This document shows, piece after piece, positions 26,079-34,557 of a stretch of DNA of 64,000 bases (positions are counted from its first letter, which is position 1; every line of letters starts with the position of its first letter). Location: positions 62,001 through 126,000 of the forward strand of contig JBOEHG010000020.1 in NCBI GenBank assembly GCA_050633825.1. Direction: 5' to 3'. The position numbers and the translations under genes were made by a program. A model generated the notes under the pieces. The model was not told the origin of the DNA and made no database searches. It saw only the letters and a list, made by a program, of their open reading frames with translations. This DNA comes from CANLBN01 sp050633825. GTDB lineage: Bacteria; Pseudomonadota; Gammaproteobacteria; Pseudomonadales; Cellvibrionaceae.

Positions 26079-27200
26079 ATGGAATCGATGGGTCTAGAGG
26101 CAATGGAGCAATCAGCAGAACAGTCAGTAGAGCAATCGTTACTCGCATGGATTCAGCAATCATTAGCGCAACACGCAGATATTACTTGTGCTGAGCAAAT
26201 ACAGTTGTCTTCACTTCGGGGTGATGCGGGCTTCCGGCAATATTTTCGCCTCAATACTCAACCGTCATTGCTTGCAGTATGTGCGCCGAAAACCGAGGGC
26301 AATAGCGAGTCAGCATCCTATTTTGCTACTTGTGCAGTGGCCTTGCGCAAACAGGGGGTCCCAACACCTCAGGTTATAGCGGTTGATGAGCAGCAAAATT
26401 TCTTATTGATAGAAGATTTTGGTGAACAAGCTTTTCTGGATGTTTTGAGTGCAGAGAGCGCCGACTTGTTATACAGCGAGGCTTTGATGGTATTGCTGCG
26501 TCTGCAACAAATCTCAGAGACAGAAATCGACCTCCCTCATTATGATCGCAATATGCTCCGGCAGGAGATGAGCCTATTTAGTGAGTGGTTTGTGTCTCAA
26601 TTGCTCGACTATCAACTGAATGATGCGGAGCGGCAATTGTTAGATGAAACCTTTCGATTTTTGGAAGAACAAGCACTCTCTCAGCCTAAAGTAGTTGTTC
26701 ATAAAGATTACCACTCACGTAATTTAATTTATCGTGAAGGTGAAGCGCCGGGGGTGATCGATTTTCAGGATGCGGTGCTCGGCCCTATTACTTACGATGT
26801 TGTCTCTTTACTAAAAGATTGTTATATCCACTGGTCACCAGAGCAAGTAAAACGCTGGTTAATCACCTATGGTAATCTCGCTATTGAATTGGGGGTGATC
26901 CCCCCAGTAAGTGAAGCTCAATGGCTGAAGTGGTTTGATACCATGGGTTTGCAGCGGCACATAAAAGTGTTGGGTATCTTCTCTCGTCTCTCTATTCGTG
27001 ATGGTAAGTCAGGCTATTTGGATGATATGCCTTTGGTTTGGCACTACGTTACCGAAGCGGCGGGTAATTTCCCTGAAACGATGGCTTTTTCTTATTGGTG
27101 CCAGGAAACCTTATTGCCTTTAGTCAAACAGCAGAGTTGGTATCGAGAGATTACAAGTGATGATCAAGTCACAGATCACAAGAAGGTGTCTCCTCTTTGA
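26079..27200 (+). CDS. amgK: N-acetylmuramate/N-acetylglucosamine kinase AmgK
   Basis: A 373-residue aminoglycoside-phosphotransferase-fold kinase. Visible motifs: SSLRGDAGFRQYFRL (P-loop-like region), FLLIEDFGEQAF, VVHKDYHSRNLIY with the catalytic Asp, and GVIDFQDAVLGPITYDVVSLLKD with the metal Asp. This is the AmgK pattern, which phosphorylates the anomeric position of MurNAc in cell-wall recycling. The N-terminus has an EQS-repeated stretch (residues 9-20) that may be an extension. The murU start overlaps its stop, as in Pseudomonas, where the pair also lies opposite lptD. Confidence 0.92.
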   Translation: MESMGLEAMEQSAEQSVEQSLLAWIQQSLAQHADITCAEQIQLSSLRGDAGFRQYFRLNTQPSLLAVCAPKTEGNSESASYFATCAVALRKQGVPTPQVIAVDEQQNFLLIEDFGEQAFLDVLSAESADLLYSEALMVLLRLQQISETEIDLPHYDRNMLRQEMSLFSEWFVSQLLDYQLNDAERQLLDETFRFLEEQALSQPKVVVHKDYHSRNLIYREGEAPGVIDFQDAVLGPITYDVVSLLKDCYIHWSPEQVKRWLITYGNLAIELGVIPPVSEAQWLKWFDTMGLQRHIKVLGIFSRLSIRDGKSGYLDDMPLVWHYVTEAAGNFPETMAFSYWCQETLLPLVKQQSWYREITSDDQVTDHKKVSPL

Positions 27201-27874
27201 AAGCAATGATTCTTGCTGCTGGCTTTGGCGAGCGGATGCGGCCATTAACAGAGCATACCCCTAAGCCATTGTTAAAGGTTGGGGGTAAGTCATTGATAGA
27301 GTACCACCTTGAGCGTTTATCTTCTGTAGGGGTTCGGGATGTGATTATTAATGTTGCCCATCTCGGTGATCAAATAAAAAAAGTTTTAGGTAGTGGTGAA
27401 CGTTGGCAATTATCGATTCAATATTCAGTCGAACCTGAACCTTTAGAAACCGCTGGTGCTATCGTTCATGCTTTGCCTTTGCTTGGTGAGTCGCCTTTTT
27501 TGTTAGTGAATGGGGATGTATGGACTGACTTTCCCTTTACGTCCTTATTATCCAAAGAGCTTGATAATGCATTGGGGCACCTTGTTTTAGTCAATAATCC
27601 TGAACATCATCCCGGCGGTGATTTCTCTATTGATCATGGTTTACTTGCGAATAAAAATGAACAGGCCTATACCTTTGCAGGTGTGAGTTTGTTGCATCCT
27701 TCATTGCTGGCCGACTACCCTGAAAGCCGGATTCGTTTCCCTTTGGGCGAGGTCTTTCGTTATTTTTTATCGCAAAAAAAATTAACGGCTGAACATTATT
27801 CAGGGCAGTGGTTCGATATAGGTACCGTTGACCGATTAGAAAGCTTGGATCACTTATTGTCATCACCTTGTTAA
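27197..27874 (+). CDS. murU: N-acetylmuramate-1-phosphate uridylyltransferase MurU
   Basis: A 225-residue nucleotidyltransferase. The signature MILAAGFGERMRPLTEHTPKPLLKV is at the N-terminus; VNGDVWTDFPF carries the metal-binding Asp; TFAGVSLLHPSLL and WFDIGTVDRLESLD close the fold. The start is TTG overlapping the amgK stop (TTGA); an ATG three codons in is the alternative. MurU makes UDP-MurNAc from MurNAc-1-phosphate, bypassing the fosfomycin-sensitive MurA route. Together with amgK it forms the anabolic recycling pathway. Confidence 0.93.
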   Translation: MKAMILAAGFGERMRPLTEHTPKPLLKVGGKSLIEYHLERLSSVGVRDVIINVAHLGDQIKKVLGSGERWQLSIQYSVEPEPLETAGAIVHALPLLGESPFLLVNGDVWTDFPFTSLLSKELDNALGHLVLVNNPEHHPGGDFSIDHGLLANKNEQAYTFAGVSLLHPSLLADYPESRIRFPLGEVFRYFLSQKKLTAEHYSGQWFDIGTVDRLESLDHLLSSPC

Positions 27875-27965
27875 TTTGAAAAATATTTATTCTCTCTATT
27901 TTTCTTTCCTGTATTTCTTTCCTCTATCTTCTTTATCTCTGTTTATCCATTTTCATCTTTCCACT

Positions 27966-28006
27966 ATCACTAATGTTAGCTATGCCTACCTACTACTATT
28001 AGTGAT
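27966..28006 (+). terminator. probable terminator after murU
   Basis: A 9-bp stem, ATCACTAAT and its complement, with a 23-nt loop, followed by TATTTTTTGGTTTTT. The long loop weakens the case, but the U-rich tail is good. It follows an 80-nt pyrimidine-rich stretch (27885-27965) after murU and precedes the repeat-protein cassette. Confidence 0.5.
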
Positions 28007-28141
28007 TATTTTTTGGTTTTTACCTTGTATGATTTATTTAACTTATAAATAAAGTTTTTTATTTATTGTATTAAAAGTAAATCCTTTAATACACATTCAT
28101 ATAGCTAAATGCTAATAAATATTAAATCGAAGGATGTGATC

Positions 28142-29662
28142 ATGACTATACGTATTGACGATGTAATTATTGATGATGATGCAACTAAAGCATCGCTAAG
28201 CGGTACTAGTGGTAATTTGCGCCTAGGTGGTGACGATGTCGATGGCGATGTTCTTCTTTTTCCGGCAGAAGGTGATTTAAATGTGAATGCTTCCGCAACC
28301 TTCCATTTAGATGCTAATGGCGGCAACTTGTGGATGGGTGGTAATGGTAAGGATGGTGACCTTGTGATTCACCCCAGTGCTACCAGTGATATTTATAATC
28401 TCAATAAGGCAACATTTCACTTTGATGGTGATGGTGGCAACTTATGGATGGGGGGTAACGGTAAGGATGGAGACCTAGTGATTTTCCCCAGTGATGCAAG
28501 CAACAATCATGATACGGCTAAATCAACGTTTCATTTCGATGGTAACGGTGGGAATTTATGGTTGGGGGGCAATGGTAAAGACGGTGATCTTGTCGTGTTT
28601 GCAGGTGATACGACGGATAATCATAAAACCAGTAAATCGACGTTTCATGTTGATGGTAACGGCGGTAATGTTTGGTTAGGTGGTAATGGTAAAGACGGTG
28701 ACTTAGCTATTTTTCCAAGCGATACCAGTGATAACCACAATACATCTAAAGCGACATTTCATTTTGATGGTAACGGCGGCAACCTATGGATGGGCGGCAA
28801 TGGTAAAGATGGTGACCTTGCTATTTTCCCTAGTAATACCAGTGATAACCACAAAACCAGTAAAGCGACATTTCATGTTGATGGCAATGGCGGTAATGTC
28901 TGGTTGGGTGGTAATGGCAAAGATGGTGATTTAGCTATTTTCCCTAGTAATGCCAACGATAATCATAATACCAGTAAGGCAACTTTTCACTTTGATGGTG
29001 ATGGCGGCAACTTGTGGATGGGCGGCAATGGCAAGGATGGCGATCTTGTTATTTTTCCGAGTGGCGCTAGCGATAACCACAATACAGGTAAGTCGACGTT
29101 TCATTTCGATGGTAATGGCGGTAATTTATGGATGGGTGGCAACGGTACGGATGGCGATCTAGTATTGTTCCCTAGTACGGCAACGAATAACCACGACACT
29201 TCGCAGTCAACCATTCATCTTGATGCAAATGCCGGTGATATTACCTTGCGTAATGCGGATTGCGCTGAAGAATTTTCAGTTGTTGATACTGTCGATGCCC
29301 TTCCCGGAAGTGTCATGGTGTTAAACGAAGACGGCTTATTACAACTCAGTGATGACGCATATGACAAGCGAGTTGTCGGGGTTGTTTCGGGCGCAGGTGA
29401 CTATAAACCCGGCTTAATTTTAGATAAACAAGTAGATGTTGCTAATCGAAGCCCTATTGCCATGATGGGTAAAGTAACGTGTAAAGTGATAGCAGAACAC
29501 TCACCGATAAAAGTGGGTGATTTATTAACGACATCTCATATTCCTGGTCATGCGATGAAGGCCGATGACCCCCAAAAAGCATTTGGAGCAGTGATTGGTA
29601 AAGCGCTGACATCGCTTGAAAAAGGCATTGGCACAGTCAATGTTTTAGTCGCTTTACAATAA
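28142..29662 (+). CDS. tandem 38-residue repeat protein with appendage-like C-terminus
   Basis: About 506 residues from the ATG after AAGGATGTGATC; no signal peptide. After a short N-terminus (MTIRIDDVIIDDD) and one degenerate half-repeat come eight consecutive 38-residue repeats with the core FDGNGGNLWMGGNGKDGDL and linker FPSxxSDNHxTSK. They are rich in Gly, Asn and Asp, and a beta-solenoid is likely. The C-terminal 145 residues (DCAEEFSVVDTVDALPGSV onwards, with KRVVGVVSGAGDY and GDLLTTSHIPGHAMKA) resemble the C-terminal chaperone or self-cleaving domains of phage appendage and tail-spike proteins (Peptidase_G2-like). A surface fibre, adhesin or contractile-particle part is inference. First gene of a three-gene cassette. 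Confidence 0.75.
   Translation: MTIRIDDVIIDDDATKASLSGTSGNLRLGGDDVDGDVLLFPAEGDLNVNASATFHLDANGGNLWMGGNGKDGDLVIHPSATSDIYNLNKATFHFDGDGGNLWMGGNGKDGDLVIFPSDASNNHDTAKSTFHFDGNGGNLWLGGNGKDGDLVVFAGDTTDNHKTSKSTFHVDGNGGNVWLGGNGKDGDLAIFPSDTSDNHNTSKATFHFDGNGGNLWMGGNGKDGDLAIFPSNTSDNHKTSKATFHVDGNGGNVWLGGNGKDGDLAIFPSNANDNHNTSKATFHFDGDGGNLWMGGNGKDGDLVIFPSGASDNHNTGKSTFHFDGNGGNLWMGGNGTDGDLVLFPSTATNNHDTSQSTIHLDANAGDITLRNADCAEEFSVVDTVDALPGSVMVLNEDGLLQLSDDAYDKRVVGVVSGAGDYKPGLILDKQVDVANRSPIAMMGKVTCKVIAEHSPIKVGDLLTTSHIPGHAMKADDPQKAFGAVIGKALTSLEKGIGTVNVLVALQ
28295..29206 (+). repeat. eight in-frame 114-bp tandem repeats
   Basis: Exactly 8 x 114 bp within the repeat-protein gene. Repeats 4 and 6 of the array share FHVDGNGGNVWL, while repeats 5 and 7 share FHFDG(N/D)GGNLWM, so a 228-bp double unit appears to have been duplicated. 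Third-codon positions differ between copies, so most of the array is not freshly amplified. Confidence 0.9.
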
Positions 29663-29731
29663 TAATAAAAATAATTTTTGTTATTAAATGTTGCCGGTGA
29701 TGTAGAGAGCATCGGTGTAAGGAGAATAGAT

Positions 29732-30394
29732 ATGACCAGCGTTAAAACAGTTGCACAAAATTGTTTAGATAAAACACCAACCTTATCAATTCGTGAAGAT
29801 ATACTGGGTGTTTATGGGGCGGATAACCCACAGTCACGTTCGCTTAAAGAACGATTGGATTTAATTCAAAATAAGCCCTTCGTGAAAGTAGCACTTGTGA
29901 CCATCCAAGGTGCCGTACCAACACCGCAAATAGATTTAGATACCGCTAATGAGATTTATCAACGTGAATGTGATGCTTGGATTTACCCTGTAGATAGCGT
30001 CACTGTCACACGTAATGATTTATTGGTTTTAGATCAGGATGACTGTAATGGCCCGAATAGTCATAGTGTGAGTGATGAAGAAGATGAACTTTTTGATATT
30101 GGCCGGAACTTAGGTGCCAGCATTGTTTGTTATTATATTCAGAGCTCTACTGTTGGTGGCTTTGGTTGTGCCGCCCATCCCCCCGGCCGCCGCGGTTTCT
30201 GGGTTGGAAATAATGCAACAACAAGAACCTGGGGGCATGAATTGTCTCATATCGTAGGTGATAATGACCATGTTTCAAATACCGATAATTTAATGTTTGG
30301 CGGAGGAACAAATAATATTACCAATTTGCCTGCTGATTTAACTAACTCTCAATGTGATGATATCTTGGACGATCCAGATATGGAAAGTTGCTAA
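29732..30394 (+). CDS. metzincin-like zinc metallopeptidase domain protein
   Basis: About 220 residues from the ATG preceded by GTAAGGAGAATAGAT; an earlier ATG overlapping the gap has no ribosome site. The zinc motif reads HELSHIVGDNDH, that is HExxHxxGxxD with His next to it, followed by SNTDNLMFGG, which could supply the Met-turn. Six Cys, including a C-terminal one, suggest either disulfides or a structural metal. There is no signal peptide or membrane segment. The N-terminal half (ALVTIQGAVPTPQIDLDTANEIYQRECDAWIYP) resembles no family I recognise. It sits between the repeat protein and a HEAT protein; processing of the repeat protein is a possible role. Confidence 0.7.
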   Translation: MTSVKTVAQNCLDKTPTLSIREDILGVYGADNPQSRSLKERLDLIQNKPFVKVALVTIQGAVPTPQIDLDTANEIYQRECDAWIYPVDSVTVTRNDLLVLDQDDCNGPNSHSVSDEEDELFDIGRNLGASIVCYYIQSSTVGGFGCAAHPPGRRGFWVGNNATTRTWGHELSHIVGDNDHVSNTDNLMFGGGTNNITNLPADLTNSQCDDILDDPDMESC

Positions 30395-30419
30395 CGTTTA
30401 TAATGAACCGGAGGTCATA

Positions 30420-30905
30420 ATGAAAAATTTTTCAATCGAATTAACCAATGCCGTTGAATCAGATTGCGCACATTCAATGGAGCAACTTATGAAGTCTAAG
30501 CGTAGTCAGGATTTTTCTGACTTGCTGGCTTTACTTAAACGCGATGCCGATGGGTCCTACTCTAAAGTAAAAGCCTTATATGCACTTGGGCGCTGGGGTG
30601 ATGAATCTGCAATAAAGCCTATTGTTGATATTATTCCGACATTAAATGAATTGGAACGGGTCACTGCTGTTGATGCTTTGGGTCGTTTAGGTTCTACTAA
30701 CGCTTTAGACGGTGTTTTGGACTTGAAGGGTGATCCGTCCCCCCATGTGAGGAAGTTTGTAATAAGAGCATTGTCACGCTTTAAAAAGCCACAGGCTGAA
30801 AAAGAGCTAAAAAGAATTCAGAAAGAAGATGAAGAGGCATTTATTCGTGACTATGCGGGTAAGTATGTTTCGCAAAAAAAACCAAAAAAGAAACCCACTA
30901 AGTAA
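30420..30905 (+). CDS. HEAT-repeat protein
   Basis: About 161 residues from the ATG after CCGGAGGTCATA, a strong ribosome site. The helical-repeat region contains VKALYALGRWGDESAIKPIVDII, TAVDALGRLGSTNALDGVLDL and VRKFVIRALSRFKKPQAEKEL, which are PBS-lyase/HEAT type units. The C-terminus is Lys-rich (VSQKKPKKKPTK). It is probably a protein-binding scaffold. It is the third gene of the cassette, 25 bp after the metallopeptidase, and is followed by a perfect hairpin. Confidence 0.75.
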   Translation: MKNFSIELTNAVESDCAHSMEQLMKSKRSQDFSDLLALLKRDADGSYSKVKALYALGRWGDESAIKPIVDIIPTLNELERVTAVDALGRLGSTNALDGVLDLKGDPSPHVRKFVIRALSRFKKPQAEKELKRIQKEDEEAFIRDYAGKYVSQKKPKKKPTK

Positions 30906-30910
30906 TAAAA

Positions 30911-30937
30911 TAACAGCAATTGATAGAATTGCTGTTA
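30911..30937. terminator. bidirectional hairpin between convergent genes
   Basis: An 11-bp perfect stem, TAACAGCAATT and its complement, with a 5-nt loop. The plus-strand tail is CTGTAAAAT, and the minus-strand tail is TTTTATTAC. It separates the HEAT gene from the receiver/OmpA-like gene and could serve both. Confidence 0.7.
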
Positions 30938-30947
30938 CTGTAAAATA

Positions 30948-32291
30948 TTATCCTTCCTTGATAAGTTGTATGTCGACGCGTCGGTTTTTTAATGCCGTAG
31001 TATTCCAATCCCCTGCAGATGTTTCTTCTTGTACGGGAGGGTAGCTCTCTATTGGCTGAGTGGTGCTGAGAGGGTTAATGGTAATTACAAAATCACTTTC
31101 AGCGGATTGATTACTCGCGGTAATCAGTTGTAGTAAGTCAATGCTTGCAATATCTGCAAGGCGGCCGCTGGCCTCGGTTATTTGACATTGAGTTACAGCA
31201 ATGTCATCTGCTGCAAGCTCAAATTGGCCGCTAGCGCCAGTACTAACGCAAAAACTACCATCATGAGCAAGAATGTTAACGCGCCCGCTAAACTCTAAGG
31301 CTTGTAAGGCAGGAATTAATTCGTTCAAGCTTGCTTGTACTGTATCCCCAAGTAACAGCTCGTCGTAAGGAATTTGGTTGTTGGTATTAAAAAGCTGCTC
31401 CAAAGAGGAGACATCTTGAGCGTTACTGCTGATTCTAGCCCTTGGTGGACTTGCCGCAGCTAGTGTTTGGTTGTTGTTGGTTTGTCGAGCACTTTGTTCG
31501 CTAACAATGGCAGTGCTTACAGGTGTTGGCGCCACTGTGTCTTTGGTTACTTTAGTTGGTGCGACATTGTTTTGCGCACTTGATAATAAATTGATTTTGC
31601 TTTGTTGCTGAAAATAAACCGTTGTAAAAATAGTGACGGTAACAAGATAGATTGCTCCCCAAAAAAGATTATTCCAAAAACTTTGTTTGTTGTTGGCATT
31701 TTCTGCCGCAGGAATAAGTAAATCCATTTTTTGATGTAGCTCAGCTATTTCTTCATCAAATTGTGTTTTTTGCTCATTAATTCTCAATCGTAGCTGTTGT
31801 TCGATTGTTTCTTGTTCTAGCGCTGCTTCTGCGTGAATGACCAGTTGTTCCAGCTCTTCTTTGTCATTGTTCTTAACGGGTTCATTAGCTGCTTGTTGCG
31901 GTATCGTTTCATCAACGGTGGCTTCAGTATCCAAACGCGTTAATGCTTGCTTAAGTTCGATGGGCTTGAGCTGTTTTGGTAGTACATCAATGGCACCCAA
32001 TTCACGGGCTTTGCTCATATAGGTACTGTCTTCTTGGGAGGTATACATCATGACAGGAATAGCAGAAGTGTCGGGGTTGTCTTTAATGACCTTCAGTACT
32101 TCCAAGCCATTCATCCCGGGCATGGTATGATCAAGGAAGATCATATCGGGCTTTTGGCGAGATAAATAACCGAGTGCGTCTTCTGCTGACTCAGAAGTAT
32201 CTACCTCTAAATCGTGTTCTACTAGCATCTTCTTTAAGACGAACTGTGCTAATCGAGAGTCGTCGACAATCAGGGCTTTTTTAAGATTCAT
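30948..32291 (-). CDS. receiver domain - TM - OmpA-like fusion protein
   Basis: A 447-residue protein with an unusual order. Residues 1-120 form a CheY-like receiver (VDD at 9-11, phospho-acceptor D54 in LDHTMPGMNG, MYTS, and Lys in LPKQLKP). Residues 125-200 are acidic and coiled-coil. One membrane helix (FWGAIYLVTVTIFTTVYF) follows. The C-terminal 180 residues contain LNELIPALQALEFSGRVNILAHDGSFC and end NRRVDIQLI, a degenerate OmpA peptidoglycan-binding pattern. The topology would put phospho-signalling in the cytoplasm and the OmpA-like domain in the periplasm. It is divergent from a LapD-like gene. Partners are unknown. Confidence 0.75.
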   Translation of the reverse strand: MNLKKALIVDDSRLAQFVLKKMLVEHDLEVDTSESAEDALGYLSRQKPDMIFLDHTMPGMNGLEVLKVIKDNPDTSAIPVMMYTSQEDSTYMSKARELGAIDVLPKQLKPIELKQALTRLDTEATVDETIPQQAANEPVKNNDKEELEQLVIHAEAALEQETIEQQLRLRINEQKTQFDEEIAELHQKMDLLIPAAENANNKQSFWNNLFWGAIYLVTVTIFTTVYFQQQSKINLLSSAQNNVAPTKVTKDTVAPTPVSTAIVSEQSARQTNNNQTLAAASPPRARISSNAQDVSSLEQLFNTNNQIPYDELLLGDTVQASLNELIPALQALEFSGRVNILAHDGSFCVSTGASGQFELAADDIAVTQCQITEASGRLADIASIDLLQLITASNQSAESDFVITINPLSTTQPIESYPPVQEETSAGDWNTTALKNRRVDIQLIKEG

Positions 32292-32527
32292 TATTGTTTT
32301 CCTGTGTGATTAGCTAAATACGCTCGCAGGGGTAATTTATCTAGCTATTCTAAACGGAATTATGCCGTGCTTGCAGTGATTCTTTTCTTACAGTGGGTTT
32401 TCAATGGTTATTTCGTGACACATGCCGGATATTTGGTCAATTTAACCCCTTAATTTGTATGAATGTGGACCATGCTATGTCGCAAGTCTTTGCTATAGTT
32501 AAAGAAATATTCTACTAATCGTCATTT

Positions 32528-34492
32528 ATGAGCCTTCAACGCCGACTAATTATAGCGATCACACTGCTGCTATTTTGTTTACTAACAGCTAATTTGATCG
32601 TGACGGTTCACAATGCCCGCGTCAATATTTACGAGCAGTTAGCTGTGCATGCACAGGATACGGCAACATCCCTTGGCTTTAGTATCACTCAAGCAGCATC
32701 AGCTAAAGATAATGTGCAAGTATCCTCGATGATCGACGTGATATTTGATCGAGGTTATTACAGCAGTATCGTCTATCGAGATCTTGACGGTACTGATATT
32801 GTAAAAAGAGCATTATCAGGTAAATCACACAGTGTTCCTTCTTGGTTTGCTCACTTAGTCCGTTTACCTGAGCCTTCTGGTCAGTCGGTGGTCTCTTCTG
32901 GCTGGTTTCAGCTGGGGGAAATCGTGGTGGTGAGCAATCAAGGCTTTGCCTATCAAGATTTGTGGCGCTCATTTACTGAACAATTGTGGTTGTTCTTGGT
33001 GACAATTGTTCTTAGCTATGGTTTGTTGGGGATAGGGTTAAAATTTATACTGCGACCATTGCGCCAAGTTGAAGAGCAGGCAGAAGCTATTTGTCGGCGT
33101 GAATTTAAAGTACAGCCTCTCCCGTCGATTCCTGAGTTGCGCAGAGTTGTCTTTGCCATGAATCGAATGGTCGATAAGCTTAAAACCATGTTTGGTCATC
33201 AAGTTGAACTCAATGATCGCCTGCACCAGCAACTACGAACCGATGATGTTACCGGTTTATCTAACCGAAGAGATTTTGACGAGCGCCTACAAGCCTATTT
33301 AGCGTCGGAACGTACCGCTAATGTCGGCGCCTTAATGTTAATGCAAATAGGTGATTTACAGCATATCAATCGCCATGGTGGTCGCCATGAGGGTGATAGT
33401 TATTTACAGGCGGTTGCTCAGCAACTGGTTGACCACTTGGATGAATACCCAGAAGTACTTTATTCTCGTCATAGCGGGGCTGATTTTGCTATTTTTATCC
33501 CCGCGATTACTGAAGATGAAAGCCAGCAGATTATGGAACGATTTTACTCTGAGCTACAGGCACTTGAGTGGAGTGGTGAAAAAGTGCAGCCTATTTATAT
33601 TGGTGTTGTTTATGCTGCAAACTTAAGTGAGCAACTGCAACAGAAAGAATTTAGTTTATTGGCAGCAGCAGATGCTGCTTTAAATAAAGCACGAACAGAT
33701 CAGCAGGGTGGTACACATTGGGAGCCGCTCGAGAGCGATTCGGTTCACGCCATGCTAAATGCCAATGAATGGTTGAGTCTAATTACTACGGCTTTGGATA
33801 AGCATAATTTTAGTTTTCGCTATCAGCCAGTATGGAAACTTGTACATGGTCAAAATCAACTTTTATTTAATGAGTTATTAACCCACCTTACCTTTGAGGA
33901 TAATGATTACTCTGCCAGTGTGTTTATGCCTATGGCCATGCGCTTACAGCTAATGCCTGCGTTTGATCGGCATGTCATGGAGAGTCTATTTTCCAACCCG
34001 GAAGTATTGCCAGAGCACCTGTGTTTAAATATATCAGCCGCAGCGCTTGAGGATGAAGCCTTTATCGCTTCTGTTGAACAAAAGTTGCAAGCGAACCCTG
34101 CTGTTGCTTCCCGCTTAGTTTTTGAGTTGCCAGCCAATAGTTTATCTTTTGCTGAGCAATCAGTGAGAGACTTTGCTACATTGGTTAAACGTTTTGGTGC
34201 TGAATTATCACTGCATCATTTTGGTCGCGGCACCGCAGAATTTGCTTATATGCAAACCCTACCTTTAGATTATTTAAAAATAGATCGCTGCTTCATTCAA
34301 AATATTGTTGACGATGTTGATGCACAATTTTTCGTGCGTTCTTTAGTAACGATTGCGCAGAGTTGTGATGTGATGGTCTTGGCTGAAGGTGTCGAAACAG
34401 AAGCCCAGTGGGAGCAATTAGTTAAATTGGGTATTCAAGGTGGGCAAGGTTATTGGCTAGGTAAGCCTCAAGTTACACCGGTCATTGGTTAA
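32528..34492 (+). CDS. LapD-like c-di-GMP receptor, degenerate GGDEF-EAL
   Basis: A 654-residue inner-membrane protein. Two helices (about residues 8-28 and 150-175) flank a periplasmic LapD/MoxY-type domain with SGWFQLGEIVVVSNQGFAYQDLW. HAMP, GGDEF and EAL domains follow. The GGDEF signature is RHSGADFAIF (no GGDEF) and the EAL motif reads FNELL near residue 447, so neither synthesis nor hydrolysis is expected. That matches LapD, which binds c-di-GMP and sequesters the periplasmic protease LapG to keep an adhesin on the surface. No lapG or large adhesin gene is present in this window. Confidence 0.85.
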   Translation: MSLQRRLIIAITLLLFCLLTANLIVTVHNARVNIYEQLAVHAQDTATSLGFSITQAASAKDNVQVSSMIDVIFDRGYYSSIVYRDLDGTDIVKRALSGKSHSVPSWFAHLVRLPEPSGQSVVSSGWFQLGEIVVVSNQGFAYQDLWRSFTEQLWLFLVTIVLSYGLLGIGLKFILRPLRQVEEQAEAICRREFKVQPLPSIPELRRVVFAMNRMVDKLKTMFGHQVELNDRLHQQLRTDDVTGLSNRRDFDERLQAYLASERTANVGALMLMQIGDLQHINRHGGRHEGDSYLQAVAQQLVDHLDEYPEVLYSRHSGADFAIFIPAITEDESQQIMERFYSELQALEWSGEKVQPIYIGVVYAANLSEQLQQKEFSLLAAADAALNKARTDQQGGTHWEPLESDSVHAMLNANEWLSLITTALDKHNFSFRYQPVWKLVHGQNQLLFNELLTHLTFEDNDYSASVFMPMAMRLQLMPAFDRHVMESLFSNPEVLPEHLCLNISAAALEDEAFIASVEQKLQANPAVASRLVFELPANSLSFAEQSVRDFATLVKRFGAELSLHHFGRGTAEFAYMQTLPLDYLKIDRCFIQNIVDDVDAQFFVRSLVTIAQSCDVMVLAEGVETEAQWEQLVKLGIQGGQGYWLGKPQVTPVIG

Positions 34493-34557
34493 CTTGGGCG
34501 GCAATAAAGGGTAGTATATGGCTTATATTACTTTTTTAGTGCCGAGATGCTTCTGTT

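Noticed and set aside
28295..29206. Possible CRISPR-like or noncoding satellite array
   Set aside because: The 114-bp period is a multiple of three and the frame is open throughout with conserved residues; it encodes protein repeats.
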